39,381 nt of DNA, taken from contig CAXTLC010000044.1 of assembly GCA_964245075.1 (NCBI GenBank), positions 1-39,381 of the forward strand. Reading direction: 5' to 3'. The notes below the pieces were generated by a model. The model searched no databases. It was not told the origin of the DNA and was given only the letters and a program-made list of their open reading frames with translations. This DNA comes from LMUY01 sp964245075. GTDB lineage: Bacteria; Pseudomonadota; Alphaproteobacteria; Acetobacterales; Acetobacteraceae. The first letter of the stretch is position 1, and every line of letters begins with the position of its first letter. Both the position numbers and the translations under genes were made by a program. Below are positions 1 through 7,723 of the stretch, piece after piece.

Positions 1-149
1 GGCGGCCACGTGTCCGTCACGCAACCAGGCCGGCGACGAGGGCGCCGAGCGGGGCTTTGCCGCGCCGACGAGCGTTGCGCACGAACTGGAAGAAGCCGAT
101 CTGCCGCGGTCGCGCGCGGCGGGCGGCTGGCGCAGGCCCGGCCGCGATG

Positions 150-227
150 GCTCAAGTTGCCACGGCGGCGCAGGCCGGCTTCGTAGGCCTGCCACGGCGC
201 TCGTCCACGGAACCCGTCAGACGGAAT
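150..227 (-). pseudogene. IS5-family transposase N-terminal scrap
   Basis: One minus-strand frame contains WQAYEAGLRRRGNLS, which resembles the N-terminal YEAGLRRRGSLT signature of many IS5-family transposases. Upstream in the same frame (IPSDGFRGRAP) the match is looser. After the motif the frame stops resembling a transposase, and there are no DDE-domain residues or terminal repeats nearby. This looks like a small relic of a decayed insertion sequence. The call rests on one motif, and the first 149 bases hold nothing else I can name. Confidence 0.35.
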
Positions 228-244
228 ATTGCGTACGCCACCCT

Positions 245-297
245 TGCTGCATTGCAGCAGCCCGCTTGACCCTGCGGCGTCGGCCATGGTGTATCGT
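245..297 (+). promoter_or_regulatory. candidate promoter/operator upstream of the ActP-like symporter
   Basis: A perfect inverted repeat TGCTGC-ATT-GCAGCA spans 245-259. It is followed by a possible -35 TTGACC at 266-271 and a possible -10 TGTATC at 290-295, with an 18-base spacer. The block ends 78 bases before the symporter GTG. Acetate-type symporters are commonly regulated, so an operator here is plausible. The -10 match is poor, so this is only a candidate. Confidence 0.25.
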
Positions 298-374
298 ATC
301 CAGATCGGCGCCTTAACGACCGATCCGCCACGCCAAGTCACCGGCCGCCGCCAAACATTGGACGGAGGCAGATC

Positions 375-2297
375 GTGCAGCAGGACGAACCAGGTCGCGC
401 GGACGCGGCCAGGACTGAGGATAGTGCGGCGACGCAAGTCGGCTCGGCTCGGCTGGGTGGCGTGCTGGCGGCTCTCCTGGCCGTGCCGGTAGCCGTCTTC
501 TTCTGGTTCGCGGCCTACAGCCCGGCCAGCCTCGCCGTGCCGATCGGGGCGGGCGGCCCGACCTCCGTGTGGGTCGTCTGCGGCGTGGGGATGATCGCCT
601 ACGCCACCCTGCTGAACGGCCTCTACGTCGTGCTCACCAATCGTCGCCTGGCGCGCCGGGCCGGCGCGGTGGCGGTTGCCGCCGCTGCTGGCGCGTTCGG
701 GGCGCTGCCGGCGCGGGCCGCCACGGCAGAAGGCGCAGGCCCCAACGTGGAAGCGGTCTCGTTCTTTCTCGTGCTGGTCGTCCTGACCTTGGCGATCACC
801 TACTGGGCCGCGCGCCGAACCCGCTCCACCAAGGATTTCTATGCGGCCGGCGGTAAGCTGACCGCGTTGCAGAACGGGCTGGCGCTGGCCGGCGACACCA
901 TCTCCGCGGGCGCTTTCCTGGGCCTCTCGGGGCTGGTCTTCGCCAGCGGCTTCGACGGGCTGCTCTACGCCGCAGGCTATGCTGTCGCCTACCCGCTGAT
1001 CGGGATCCTGTTCGCCGACCGGATGCGCAACATCGGCAAGTTCACCTTCGCGGACGTGATCTCGTTCCGCCTTTCGCCAGTGCCCATCCGCGCGTTCGCG
1101 GCAACCAGCACGCTCGTCATCGCGATCTTCTTCCTGATCGCACAGATGGTTGGCGCCGGGCAGCTGGTGCAGCTCCTGTTCGGGATCGACTACACGTATG
1201 CCGAGATTGCCGTCGGCGTGCTGATGGTCTGCTACGTCCTGTTCGGCGGCATGATGGCGACAACCTGGGTGCAGATCGTCAAGGCGGTGCTGATGCTGCT
1301 CACCGGCACGGCCATCGCCCTGCTGATCCTCGCCCGCTATGGCTGGAGCTACAACGCGCTGCTGGCGCAGGCCGTGTCGCTGCATCCCAAGCACGCCGCC
1401 ATGCTGGCGCCGACCAGCTTCTCCGCTTCCCCCCTCTCGACCCTGTCGCTCGGCCTCGCCATGTTCGTCGGCAGTGCCGGGCTGCCGCACCTGATCATGC
1501 GCGTCTTCACGGTGCCCGACGCCCGCACGGCCCGCAACTCCATGTTCTACGGCGTCCTCTGCATCAGCTACTTCTTCGCGCTGATCTCCGTCATCGGCGT
1601 GGGCGCCGTGGCGCTGGTGGTCGGCAACCCCGACTACGTCCTCCCCACCGGCGCGCTGCGCGGCGGCGGCAACATGGCCGCCGTCCACCTGGCGCACGCG
1701 GTCGGCGGCGACATGATGCTGGGCTTCGTGGCGGCGGTCGCCTTCGCCACCATCATCGCCGTGGTCGCGGGGCTCACCTTGTCGGGTGCGGCCGCAGTGT
1801 CGCACGACATCTACGCCAACATCCTGCGTCACGGCCGGGCGAACGAGCGCACGGAGGTCCGCATCTCCCGTGCGGCCACGCTGGTGCTGGGTCTGCTGTC
1901 CGTGGTGCTGGGCATCGCCTTCCGCACGCAGAACATCGCCTACCTCATCGGCCTCGTGGTCGGGATCGCTGCGGCGTCCAACTTCCCGCTGCTGCTGCTC
2001 TCGCTTTACTGGCGGGGGCTGACCACGCTCGGTGCGGTGCTGGGCGGCAGCACCGGGCTGGTGCTCTCGGTGGGGTTGACGGTGCTCGGGCCATCGGTCT
2101 GGGTGAAGGTGCTGGGCCACCCGGCCCCGATCTTTCCACTCGACCCGCCGACGCTCGTGGCGCTGCCCGCGGCCTTCGCCGTCTGCATCGGGGTGTCTCT
2201 GCTCGACCGCAGCAGCCGTGCCGCGACCGATCGGGCGGGATACCTGGAACAAAGCCGCCGCATGCGGGGAAGCGCCGTGATGGCGGCGGCCGAGTGA
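375..2297 (+). CDS. actP: DUF485-ActP fusion, solute:sodium symporter (monocarboxylate type)
   Basis: A 640-residue inner-membrane protein of the solute:sodium symporter family, which imports acetate or other short carboxylates with Na+ or H+. Residues about 40-100 form two membrane segments ending in LYVVLTNRR and look like a DUF485 (YjcH) domain, normally a separate small gene before actP. A stretch resembling the ActP signal peptide (ending PARAATA) remains internal, followed by the symporter core with STKDFYAAGGK and LAGDTISAGAFLG. At about 90 residues longer than typical ActP, it is best read as a yjcH-actP fusion. The GTG start is chosen because GGAGG at 364-368 lies 6 bases upstream. 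The exact substrate is not determinable. Confidence 0.88.
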   Translation: MQQDEPGRADAARTEDSAATQVGSARLGGVLAALLAVPVAVFFWFAAYSPASLAVPIGAGGPTSVWVVCGVGMIAYATLLNGLYVVLTNRRLARRAGAVAVAAAAGAFGALPARAATAEGAGPNVEAVSFFLVLVVLTLAITYWAARRTRSTKDFYAAGGKLTALQNGLALAGDTISAGAFLGLSGLVFASGFDGLLYAAGYAVAYPLIGILFADRMRNIGKFTFADVISFRLSPVPIRAFAATSTLVIAIFFLIAQMVGAGQLVQLLFGIDYTYAEIAVGVLMVCYVLFGGMMATTWVQIVKAVLMLLTGTAIALLILARYGWSYNALLAQAVSLHPKHAAMLAPTSFSASPLSTLSLGLAMFVGSAGLPHLIMRVFTVPDARTARNSMFYGVLCISYFFALISVIGVGAVALVVGNPDYVLPTGALRGGGNMAAVHLAHAVGGDMMLGFVAAVAFATIIAVVAGLTLSGAAAVSHDIYANILRHGRANERTEVRISRAATLVLGLLSVVLGIAFRTQNIAYLIGLVVGIAAASNFPLLLLSLYWRGLTTLGAVLGGSTGLVLSVGLTVLGPSVWVKVLGHPAPIFPLDPPTLVALPAAFAVCIGVSLLDRSSRAATDRAGYLEQSRRMRGSAVMAAAE

Positions 2298-2356
2298 TGG
2301 CAGAACCAGGCGCCGCGCGCCGGCGCTGCGCCGATCAATGACGAGGTGATGTGACC

Positions 2357-3499
2357 ATGCCCGACCTGTTCAGCGAACTGCGCCTGAAGGATGTCACCCT
2401 GCGCAACCGCATAGCGGTCTCCCCGATGACGATGTACTCCTGCGACGGCGGCGGCGGCGTGCTGACCGACTGGCACCTGATGCATCTCGGCGCACGCGCG
2501 GCAGGTGGCGCCGGGCTGGTGGTGGTGGAGCAACTGGCCGTCTCGCCGGAAGGCCGGATGACACCGACGTGCGCGGGCATCTGGTCCGACGAGCAGATTC
2601 CCATGCTGAGCCGCATCGCCGGTTTCATCAGGTCGATGGGGGCGGTCCCCGGCGTCCAGCTCGGCCATACCGGGCGCAAGGGCGGCATGACCACTCCCTG
2701 GGAAGGCTATCGCCAGTTGCCGGACGACCATCCTGAGACCTGGGAAGCGGTCGGCCCCACGGACGCCCCCTACGGCGGCAAGCGGTTTCCCCGCGGCGCC
2801 AAGCACGCGACCAAGGACGACATCGCCCGCCTCGTCGGAGACTTCGCGCGTGGGGCGGAGCGCGCGCTTGAGGCCGGCTTCGAGTGGGCCGAGATGCACT
2901 ACGCCCACGGTTTCCTGGGCGCGAGCTTCCTGTCCCCGGTCGCCAACACGCGGGACGACGAGTATGGCGGCAGCCTGGAGAACCGCGCCCGCTTCCTCAT
3001 CGAGGCGTTCGACGCGGTGCGCGCGGTCTGGCCGGAGCGGCTGCCGCTGACCATGCGGGTGGGGGCCATCGACTACGGCATGGAGAGCCACTCGGTCGAG
3101 GACACGATCTGGCTGGTGCGGACGATGGCGCAACGCGGCCTGGACTTGGTGGATGTCAGCATGGGCATGAACACGGACGCGGGTGACGCCGTGCCGTGGA
3201 CCGATCGCGGCTTCATGGTGCCGGTGGCCACGCGCATCCGCACCGAAACCGGCGTGCCGACAGCCGTGAGCTGGAATGTCGGCGACCCGGCCTATGCCGA
3301 CGGCGTGGTCCGCGACGGGAAGGCCGACCTGCTGATGGTGGGGCGGCCGATGATCGCCAACCCGCACTGGCCGCTTTACGCCGCCCTGGCCCTCGGCCGC
3401 AACGCGCCCTACGAGGTGTTGCCCAAGCAGTACAGCCACGCCCTCCTGCGCAGCCGCGACGCGGAGAACTGTAGCGGCTTCGGGCCGCTCGCCCGCTGA
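2357..3499 (+). CDS. old yellow enzyme family NADH:flavin oxidoreductase
   Basis: An FMN-dependent TIM-barrel ene-reductase, about 380 residues, that reduces activated C=C bonds or related electrophiles with NAD(P)H in the cytoplasm. Visible signatures are the N-terminal FSELRLKDVTLRNRI, the substrate-binding pair H181-x-x-H184 (HYAHGF), DDEYGGSLENRARF, and the late MVGRP flavin-phosphate motif. It is closest in layout to the YqjM class, but the class-specific Cys in the PMCMYS motif is Thr25 here (PMTMYS), as in classical OYE; C29 lies nearby. ATG 2357 is preferred over GTG 2351 because GAGG at 2344-2347 is 9 bases away. It follows the symporter by 59 bases and may be co-transcribed. Confidence 0.88.
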   Translation: MPDLFSELRLKDVTLRNRIAVSPMTMYSCDGGGGVLTDWHLMHLGARAAGGAGLVVVEQLAVSPEGRMTPTCAGIWSDEQIPMLSRIAGFIRSMGAVPGVQLGHTGRKGGMTTPWEGYRQLPDDHPETWEAVGPTDAPYGGKRFPRGAKHATKDDIARLVGDFARGAERALEAGFEWAEMHYAHGFLGASFLSPVANTRDDEYGGSLENRARFLIEAFDAVRAVWPERLPLTMRVGAIDYGMESHSVEDTIWLVRTMAQRGLDLVDVSMGMNTDAGDAVPWTDRGFMVPVATRIRTETGVPTAVSWNVGDPAYADGVVRDGKADLLMVGRPMIANPHWPLYAALALGRNAPYEVLPKQYSHALLRSRDAENCSGFGPLAR

Positions 3500-3541
3500 C
3501 GCGGCGGGCGGGCCTTGCAGAAGCCAGGCAGTTCTCGGCTA

Positions 3542-3590
3542 GCCTGCAATCGCCCTGACTGGAAACAGTCAGGGCGTCAATTGCCAGGCC
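3542..3590 (+). repeat. hairpin repeat, copy 1 (direct repeat of 39329-39377)
   Basis: A 49-bp palindromic element with a perfect 11-bp inner stem (3551-3561 with 3566-3576), a GAAA tetraloop at 3562-3565, and a further 9-bp outer stem (3542-3550 with 3580-3589) interrupted by one bulged base. A second copy, identical at 44 of 49 positions and in the same orientation, lies at 39329-39377. There is no U-tract, so a simple terminator is less likely than a REP/BIME-like or mobile-element-derived repeat. Confidence 0.75.
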
Positions 3591-3601
3591 ACACAAGGAG
3601 T

Positions 3602-3643
3602 TAGACCGCGCTGGCCGTTCACGGCCAGCCAAAAAGCGGTCTA
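3602..3643. repeat. two-tier stem-loop next to the hairpin repeat
   Basis: The outer arms TAGACCGC (3602-3609) and GCGGTCTA (3636-3643) are perfect complements. Inside them GCTGGCCGT (3610-3618) pairs with ACGGCCAGC (3621-3629) across a 2-base loop, leaving one C and five A unpaired. It sits 11 bases after the first hairpin, giving a tandem of two strong structures downstream of the oxidoreductase gene. It could be abutted transposon ends, a transcription barrier or part of a composite repeat. Confidence 0.6.
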
Positions 3644-3995
3644 GGGGTGTGTCCCGGCAACGTCCGGAACGGCCCGGCAAAGCGGTCGCGAGTTGACCTC
3701 CCGGGGAGGTGACGGCCAACGGCTTTCACCCCCTGGCGGGTGGACGAGGCCCGGCTGCTGCCCAGGGGCAAGGCATGAGCTCCCATCCAGCCTTCGCCCG
3801 GGCCTGCGAGGGCGGAGCCAAACGGCCGAGATGCTCGACCACGATCGTCTCCCTTCTTGGGTGCTGCGCCCAATCCGGCACGTGCGGGCAACGTGACTCC
3901 AGATTGCCGACCCAAACACGGCGCGGTGGCGGGACGCCGGGCGCCCTGCTGCGTTGGGTGTCTATCCTGCCCTGACCCCCAATCGGAGACCGAGA
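3644..3995. other. gene-free stretch before the FAH-family gene
   Basis: No convincing coding frame or RNA family was recognised. The only clear structure is a 15-bp palindrome ACCTCC-CGG-GGAGGT at 3696-3710. The promoter of the following gene presumably lies in the 3' part, but no convincing -35/-10 pair could be assigned. Confidence 0.4.
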
Positions 3996-4841
3996 ATGAA
4001 GCTGTTGCGCGTTGGACCGGCTGGAGCCGAGAAGCCGGCTCTGCTGCATGGCGACGGCACCTACCGGGACTTGTCGTCCCACGTGGCCGACATCGACGGG
4101 GCGGCGCTGGCGCCGGCAAGCCTGGCCAGGCTGAAGGCCCTCGACCCGGCAAGCCTCCCCGTCATCGAGGCGCAGACGCGGGTCGGGCCGTGCGTGGCGC
4201 GGCCGGTGAACTACTTCTGCATCGGGCTGAACTACGCCGACCACGCAGCCGAAGCAGGCATGGCGCTGCCCAAGGAGCCGATCCTGTTCCTGAAGTCGCT
4301 CGGCGCGTTCAGCGGCCCGTTCGATGACGTGCTGATCCCGCGCGGCGCGAAGAAGGTCGATTGGGAGGTCGAGCTCGGCGTCGTCATCGGCACCAAGGCG
4401 TCCTACGTGCCCGAACACCAGGCGATGGACCATGTCGCCGGCTACTGCGTCGTCAACGACGTGAGCGAGCGCGAATTCCAGGCCGAGCGCGGCGGCACCT
4501 GGGACAAGGGCAAGGGCTGCGACACTTTCGGCCCCACCGGCCCGTGGATGGTGACGGCGGACGAGGTGCCGGACCCGCAGGCCCTGGACCTGTGGTGCGA
4601 CGTGGACGGCAAGCGCATGCAGAACGGCAACACGCGCACCATGGTGTTCGACGTGCGCAAGCTGGTCAGCTACGTCAGCCACTTCATGACGCTGCACGCC
4701 GGCGACGTGATCGCGACGGGAACGCCGCCGGGCGTGGGCCTGGGCATCAAGCCGGAACCCGTCTTCCTGCGCGCCGGGCAGGTCATGCAGGCGGGCGTGC
4801 AGGGGTTGGGGGAGCAAAGGCAGCTCCTCGTCGCGCCGTAA
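3996..4841 (+). CDS. fumarylacetoacetate hydrolase family protein
   Basis: A 281-residue FAH-fold enzyme. The family comprises metal-dependent hydrolases, decarboxylases and ureidoglycolate-lyase-like or acylpyruvase-like enzymes acting on 2-oxo or beta-diketo acids. Visible hallmarks are the FCIGLNYADHAAE motif, the metal-binding acidic cluster in DWEVELGVVIG and VVNDVSEREFQ, the loop FGPTGPW, and the C-terminal GDVIATGTPPGVGLG. ATG 3996 fits the usual family N-terminus (KLLRVGPAG) and follows a GGAGA-containing leader; an upstream in-frame GTG at 3954 adds atypical residues. It is convergent with the ATPase gene 46 bases downstream. The substrate is unknown. Confidence 0.88.
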   Translation: MKLLRVGPAGAEKPALLHGDGTYRDLSSHVADIDGAALAPASLARLKALDPASLPVIEAQTRVGPCVARPVNYFCIGLNYADHAAEAGMALPKEPILFLKSLGAFSGPFDDVLIPRGAKKVDWEVELGVVIGTKASYVPEHQAMDHVAGYCVVNDVSEREFQAERGGTWDKGKGCDTFGPTGPWMVTADEVPDPQALDLWCDVDGKRMQNGNTRTMVFDVRKLVSYVSHFMTLHAGDVIATGTPPGVGLGIKPEPVFLRAGQVMQAGVQGLGEQRQLLVAP

Positions 4842-4887
4842 CGGCTCTCGCGGCTGCGGCGGCTGCGTCCGGTCCTGCCGCGATCCG

Positions 4888-6639
4888 CTACGGGTGCGCC
4901 GCCGCGGCGAGCAGCTCTGCCGTGTAGGCCTGCGCCGGGCGGCGGATCAGCTCGTCCGTTTCCGCCAGCTCCACCAGCCGGCCCTCCCGCAGGATCGCGA
5001 TCCGGTCCGCCATGTAGCTGACGCAGGCCAGGTCGTGGCTGATGAACACCATCGTCAGGCCACGGTCCTGCGCCAGGTCCTTCAGCAGGTTCAGCAGCGT
5101 CGCTTGCGTGGACACGTCCAGGCTGGATGTCGGCTCGTCCAGCACCAGCACCTCCGGCTCCGCCGCCAGCGCCCGCGCGATGGCCACGCGCTGCGCCTGC
5201 CCGCCCGACAGCGACCCGGGCAGCCGCCGGGCCAGCGAGCCGTCCAGCCCCACGGCGCCCAGCAGCTCCGCCACCCGGGCGCTGCGCGCCGCTGCCTCCT
5301 GCCCCGCCAAGCGCAGCGGCTCGGCGATGCTGTCGCCCACGGGCATCCGCGGGTTCAGCGACTCCCGCGGGTCCTGGAACACCACCTGCACCCGGCGCCG
5401 CCGCTGCCGCAGCATGGCGCCGCGCAGGCCGGTGAAGGCCACGCCGTCCAGCGCCACGGCGCCTTCGTAGCTGACCATTTGCAGGATCGCCCGCCCGAGC
5501 GTCGATTTGCCGGAGCCGCTTTCCCCCACGACGCCCAGACATTCGCCGCGGCCGATCCGCAGGCACACGCCGTCCACCGCCGGGCGCGGGCCGCCGTACC
5601 GCACCGTCAGCGCCTCCACCGCGAGCTGCACCGCGCCGGAACCGTGGCCGCCCGCGCGGCCCGGCGCTGCCGCCTCCGCCACGGGGCCGGATTGCGGGAA
5701 GCAGCACGCGGCCAGCGTGGCGCCGGGCGCCAGCGGCGGGTACGCCCCGTCGCACACCGGTTCGTGCAGGAGGCAGCGCGGGGCGAAGCGGCAGCCGGCG
5801 GGGCGGCGCTCCGGCTCCGGGATGCCGCCGGGGATGTTCCACAGCCGCCGCTGGCCCAGCCGGGGCACGGAGCCCATCAGCGCCCGGCTGTACGGGTGGC
5901 GGGGCGCGGCGAAGAACGGCGCCGCCGCGCCCCGCTCCACCGTGCGCCCGGCGTAGAGCACGTGGACGCTGTCGGCGTGCGCCTGGATCAGCGACAGGTC
6001 GTGGGTGATGAACAGCAGGCCCATGCCCAGCTCCCGCCGCAGCCGGGCGATCAGCGCCATGATCTGCATCGCCACCACCGGGTCCAGCCCGGTCGTCGGC
6101 TCGTCGGCGATCAGCAGCTTGGGGCGGCAAGCCAGCGCCATGGCGATCATCACGCGCTGCCGCATCCCGCCGGAGAACTGGTGCGGGTAGTCATCGAGGC
6201 GGGACGCCGGATCGCGGATGCCGACTTCGCCCAGCAGCTCCAGCGCGTGGGCGCGGGCGGCCCGGGCGGTGGCGTCGGCGTGGATGCGGTAGCCCTCGCC
6301 GATCTGCGCCGCCACGGTCTGGCTGGGATTGAGCGCGGCGAGCGGGTTCTGGAACACCATCCCCACCTCCCGCCCGCGCACCCGGCGCAGCCCCTTCTTG
6401 CCGAGCGCCGTGAGGTCAACCCCGTCCAGCAGGATGCGCCCGCCCACGGCGGCGCCCGGCGGCAGCAGGCCGGTGATGGCCAGGGACGCGATCGTCTTGC
6501 CCGACCCGGACTCGCCGACCAGGCCCACCATCTCGCCGCGGGCGACCTGGAGGTCCAGGTGGTCCAGCACGGGCACGGGGCGCCCGCCCGCGCGGGGCAG
6601 GGAGACGGACACGTCCTGCATGGAGAGAAGGGACGTCAC
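4888..6639 (-). CDS. oligopeptide-type ABC importer, fused double ATPase (DppD-DppF), system 1
   Basis: A 583-residue cytoplasmic energy-coupling subunit made of two complete ABC modules in tandem. The first has Walker A GESGSGKT at residues 42-49, signature FSGGMRQRV, Walker B LLIADEPTTGLD and a C-terminal cysteine extension CRFAPRC...VC typical of the Opp/Dpp family. The second has GESGSGKS, signature LSGGQAQRV and LVLDEPTSSLD, but its tail ends without the cysteine extension. The GTG start lies 7 bases after the permease stop. It is the last gene of the receptor-importer operon and would power import through the permeases at 6647-7510 and 7724-8674. Confidence 0.92.
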   Translation of the reverse strand: MTSLLSMQDVSVSLPRAGGRPVPVLDHLDLQVARGEMVGLVGESGSGKTIASLAITGLLPPGAAVGGRILLDGVDLTALGKKGLRRVRGREVGMVFQNPLAALNPSQTVAAQIGEGYRIHADATARAARAHALELLGEVGIRDPASRLDDYPHQFSGGMRQRVMIAMALACRPKLLIADEPTTGLDPVVAMQIMALIARLRRELGMGLLFITHDLSLIQAHADSVHVLYAGRTVERGAAAPFFAAPRHPYSRALMGSVPRLGQRRLWNIPGGIPEPERRPAGCRFAPRCLLHEPVCDGAYPPLAPGATLAACCFPQSGPVAEAAAPGRAGGHGSGAVQLAVEALTVRYGGPRPAVDGVCLRIGRGECLGVVGESGSGKSTLGRAILQMVSYEGAVALDGVAFTGLRGAMLRQRRRRVQVVFQDPRESLNPRMPVGDSIAEPLRLAGQEAAARSARVAELLGAVGLDGSLARRLPGSLSGGQAQRVAIARALAAEPEVLVLDEPTSSLDVSTQATLLNLLKDLAQDRGLTMVFISHDLACVSYMADRIAILREGRLVELAETDELIRRPAQAYTAELLAAAAHP

Positions 6640-6646
6640 CGCGGCG

Positions 6647-7510
6647 TCACCCTGTCCGGGCGGATCGCGCCAGCAAGCCTTGCCCGATCATCGACGTCGC
6701 CAGCAAGGAGGCGAAGATCGCCAGTCCCGGCGCCACGATCAGCCACCACGGGTTCAACGCCACCAGGTTCAGCCCGTCTTGCAGCAGCTCCCCCCAGCTC
6801 GCGCGGGGCGGCTGCACGCCGAGGCCGAGGAAGCTCAGGGCGGACAGCGCGAAGATGGCGTCCCCCACCAGGAACGTCGCGTTCACCACCAACAGCGGCG
6901 CCAGCACGCGCAGGAGGTGCACCCGGCCCAGGTGCCACGCCGACGCGCCGAACTGGCGGGATGCGAGCATGAAATCCCGCCCGCTGTGCGCCAGCGCCTC
7001 GTTGCGGACCAGCCGGGCCAGGCCGGGCCAGGCCAGGAAGCCGATCAGCCCGATGAGGCTGGCCGTGGTCAGGCTGACCAGGGAGGCGGCGAAGATCAGC
7101 ACCACCAGCGTCGGCAGGGCGAGGACCGTGTCCAGCAGGCGCATCAGCGCCCGGTCCAGCCAGCGCGGCCCCAGGGCGGCGGCCAGGCCATAGACCAGCC
7201 CCACGGCGAAGGCCAGCAAGGCGCCCGGCAAGGCCACCAGCAGCGTCGCGTTGCCGCCGGACAGCAGCCGGGCCAGTTCGTCCCGCCCCAACTGGTCCGT
7301 GCCGAGCGGGAACGCCGCGGAAGGCGCCTGGAGCGGGTGCAGGGGGTTGAGCGCCGCCGGGTCGGGCGGCCACAGCACGCTGCCGAGGGCGCAGCCGAGC
7401 ACGATGACGGCGGCCAGGGCGAGCCCGCCGCCGAGGGTGCCGCGCCCCGCCCACGCGCCGAGCGCACGCCGGGGCAGGATGCCGGGGGCGGCCAGGGCTG
7501 CCTCACTCAC
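6647..7510 (-). CDS. oligopeptide-type ABC importer permease (DppC-like), system 1
   Basis: An inner-membrane permease of about 287 residues with the DppC pattern: an early transmembrane segment (LALAAVIVLGCALGSVL), the FPLGTDQLGRDELARLL motif, and the C-terminal ALSALSFLGLGVQPPRASWG hallmark. The start is uncertain. GTG 7510 gives MSEAALAAPG and a normal DppC N-terminus; GTG 7558 adds 16 atypical residues that run through the hairpin of the neighbouring spacer. Neither has a strong ribosome site. Most neighbours in this operon overlap or nearly touch, yet a 213-bp spacer separates this gene from its partner permease. Confidence 0.88.
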   Translation of the reverse strand: MSEAALAAPGILPRRALGAWAGRGTLGGGLALAAVIVLGCALGSVLWPPDPAALNPLHPLQAPSAAFPLGTDQLGRDELARLLSGGNATLLVALPGALLAFAVGLVYGLAAALGPRWLDRALMRLLDTVLALPTLVVLIFAASLVSLTTASLIGLIGFLAWPGLARLVRNEALAHSGRDFMLASRQFGASAWHLGRVHLLRVLAPLLVVNATFLVGDAIFALSALSFLGLGVQPPRASWGELLQDGLNLVALNPWWLIVAPGLAIFASLLATSMIGQGLLARSARTG

Positions 7511-7536
7511 GCCAGGACATCCCTGTGATAGGAAGA

Positions 7537-7567
7537 TGATGCCGGATGGAATGGCCACCCGGCATCA
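7537..7567 (+). promoter_or_regulatory. stem-loop directly upstream of the 20-codon ORF
   Basis: TGATGCCGG (7537-7545) pairs perfectly with CCGGCATCA (7559-7567) around a 13-base loop. The 3' arm ends one base before the GGAGG of the small ORF at 7582. It could gate ribosome access on the plus strand, or be a structure in the leader of the permease gene on the minus strand. Confidence 0.45.
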
Positions 7568-7581
7568 CGGAGGAGAAAGCG

Positions 7582-7644
7582 ATGCTTGTCGCGACCACTC
7601 TGCGGTGGAAGAAGTGGAGCCTCACGGTTTCCATCTTCTTCTAA
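7582..7644 (+). CDS. putative 20-residue peptide between the two permease genes
   Basis: The ORF encodes MLVATTLRWKKWSLTVSIFF and a TAA stop. GGAGG at 7569-7573 with an 8-base spacer to the ATG is one of the best ribosome-binding sites in the window. The peptide has a basic, tryptophan-flanked centre (RWKKW) and a hydrophobic tail. It runs opposite to the importer operon inside the only long spacer of that operon and is framed by stem-loops at 7537-7567 and 7643-7684. I do not recognise a family. It does not look like PqqA (no conserved Glu/Tyr pair) and no maturation enzyme is nearby. It could be a real small protein, a translated regulatory leader or a chance ORF. Confidence 0.4.
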   Translation: MLVATTLRWKKWSLTVSIFF

Positions 7645-7684
7645 CCGGCGGGGGGCCGGGGTGGGATACGAGCCCACCGCGGTT
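7643..7684 (+). terminator. structured region after the 20-codon ORF, possible terminator
   Basis: GGTGGG (7660-7665) pairs with CCCACC (7673-7678) around a 7-base loop, and AACCG (7643-7647) can pair with CGGTT (7680-7684) outside it. It starts in the stop codon of the small ORF. No U-tract follows on either strand, so the terminator role is uncertain. Confidence 0.3.
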
Positions 7685-7723
7685 GCGTGATGATCGTGCC
7701 ATGGTGCAGCGCCCGCCGCAACG

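Noticed and set aside
2006..3439. A 477-codon minus-strand open frame opposite the old yellow enzyme
   Set aside because: No recognisable motifs; the sense strand encodes clear OYE signatures.
3542..3590. Calling the hairpin a rho-independent terminator
   Set aside because: There is no U-tract, the stem is much longer than usual, and a second copy lies elsewhere, which fits a repeat family better.
4894..6972. A 692-codon plus-strand open frame opposite the double ATPase
   Set aside because: Arg/His/Gln-rich shadow frame; the minus strand has all ABC ATPase motifs.
7582..7644. Reading the 20-residue peptide as a PqqA precursor
   Set aside because: It lacks the conserved Glu and Tyr of PqqA, and no pqqB-E genes are present in the window.
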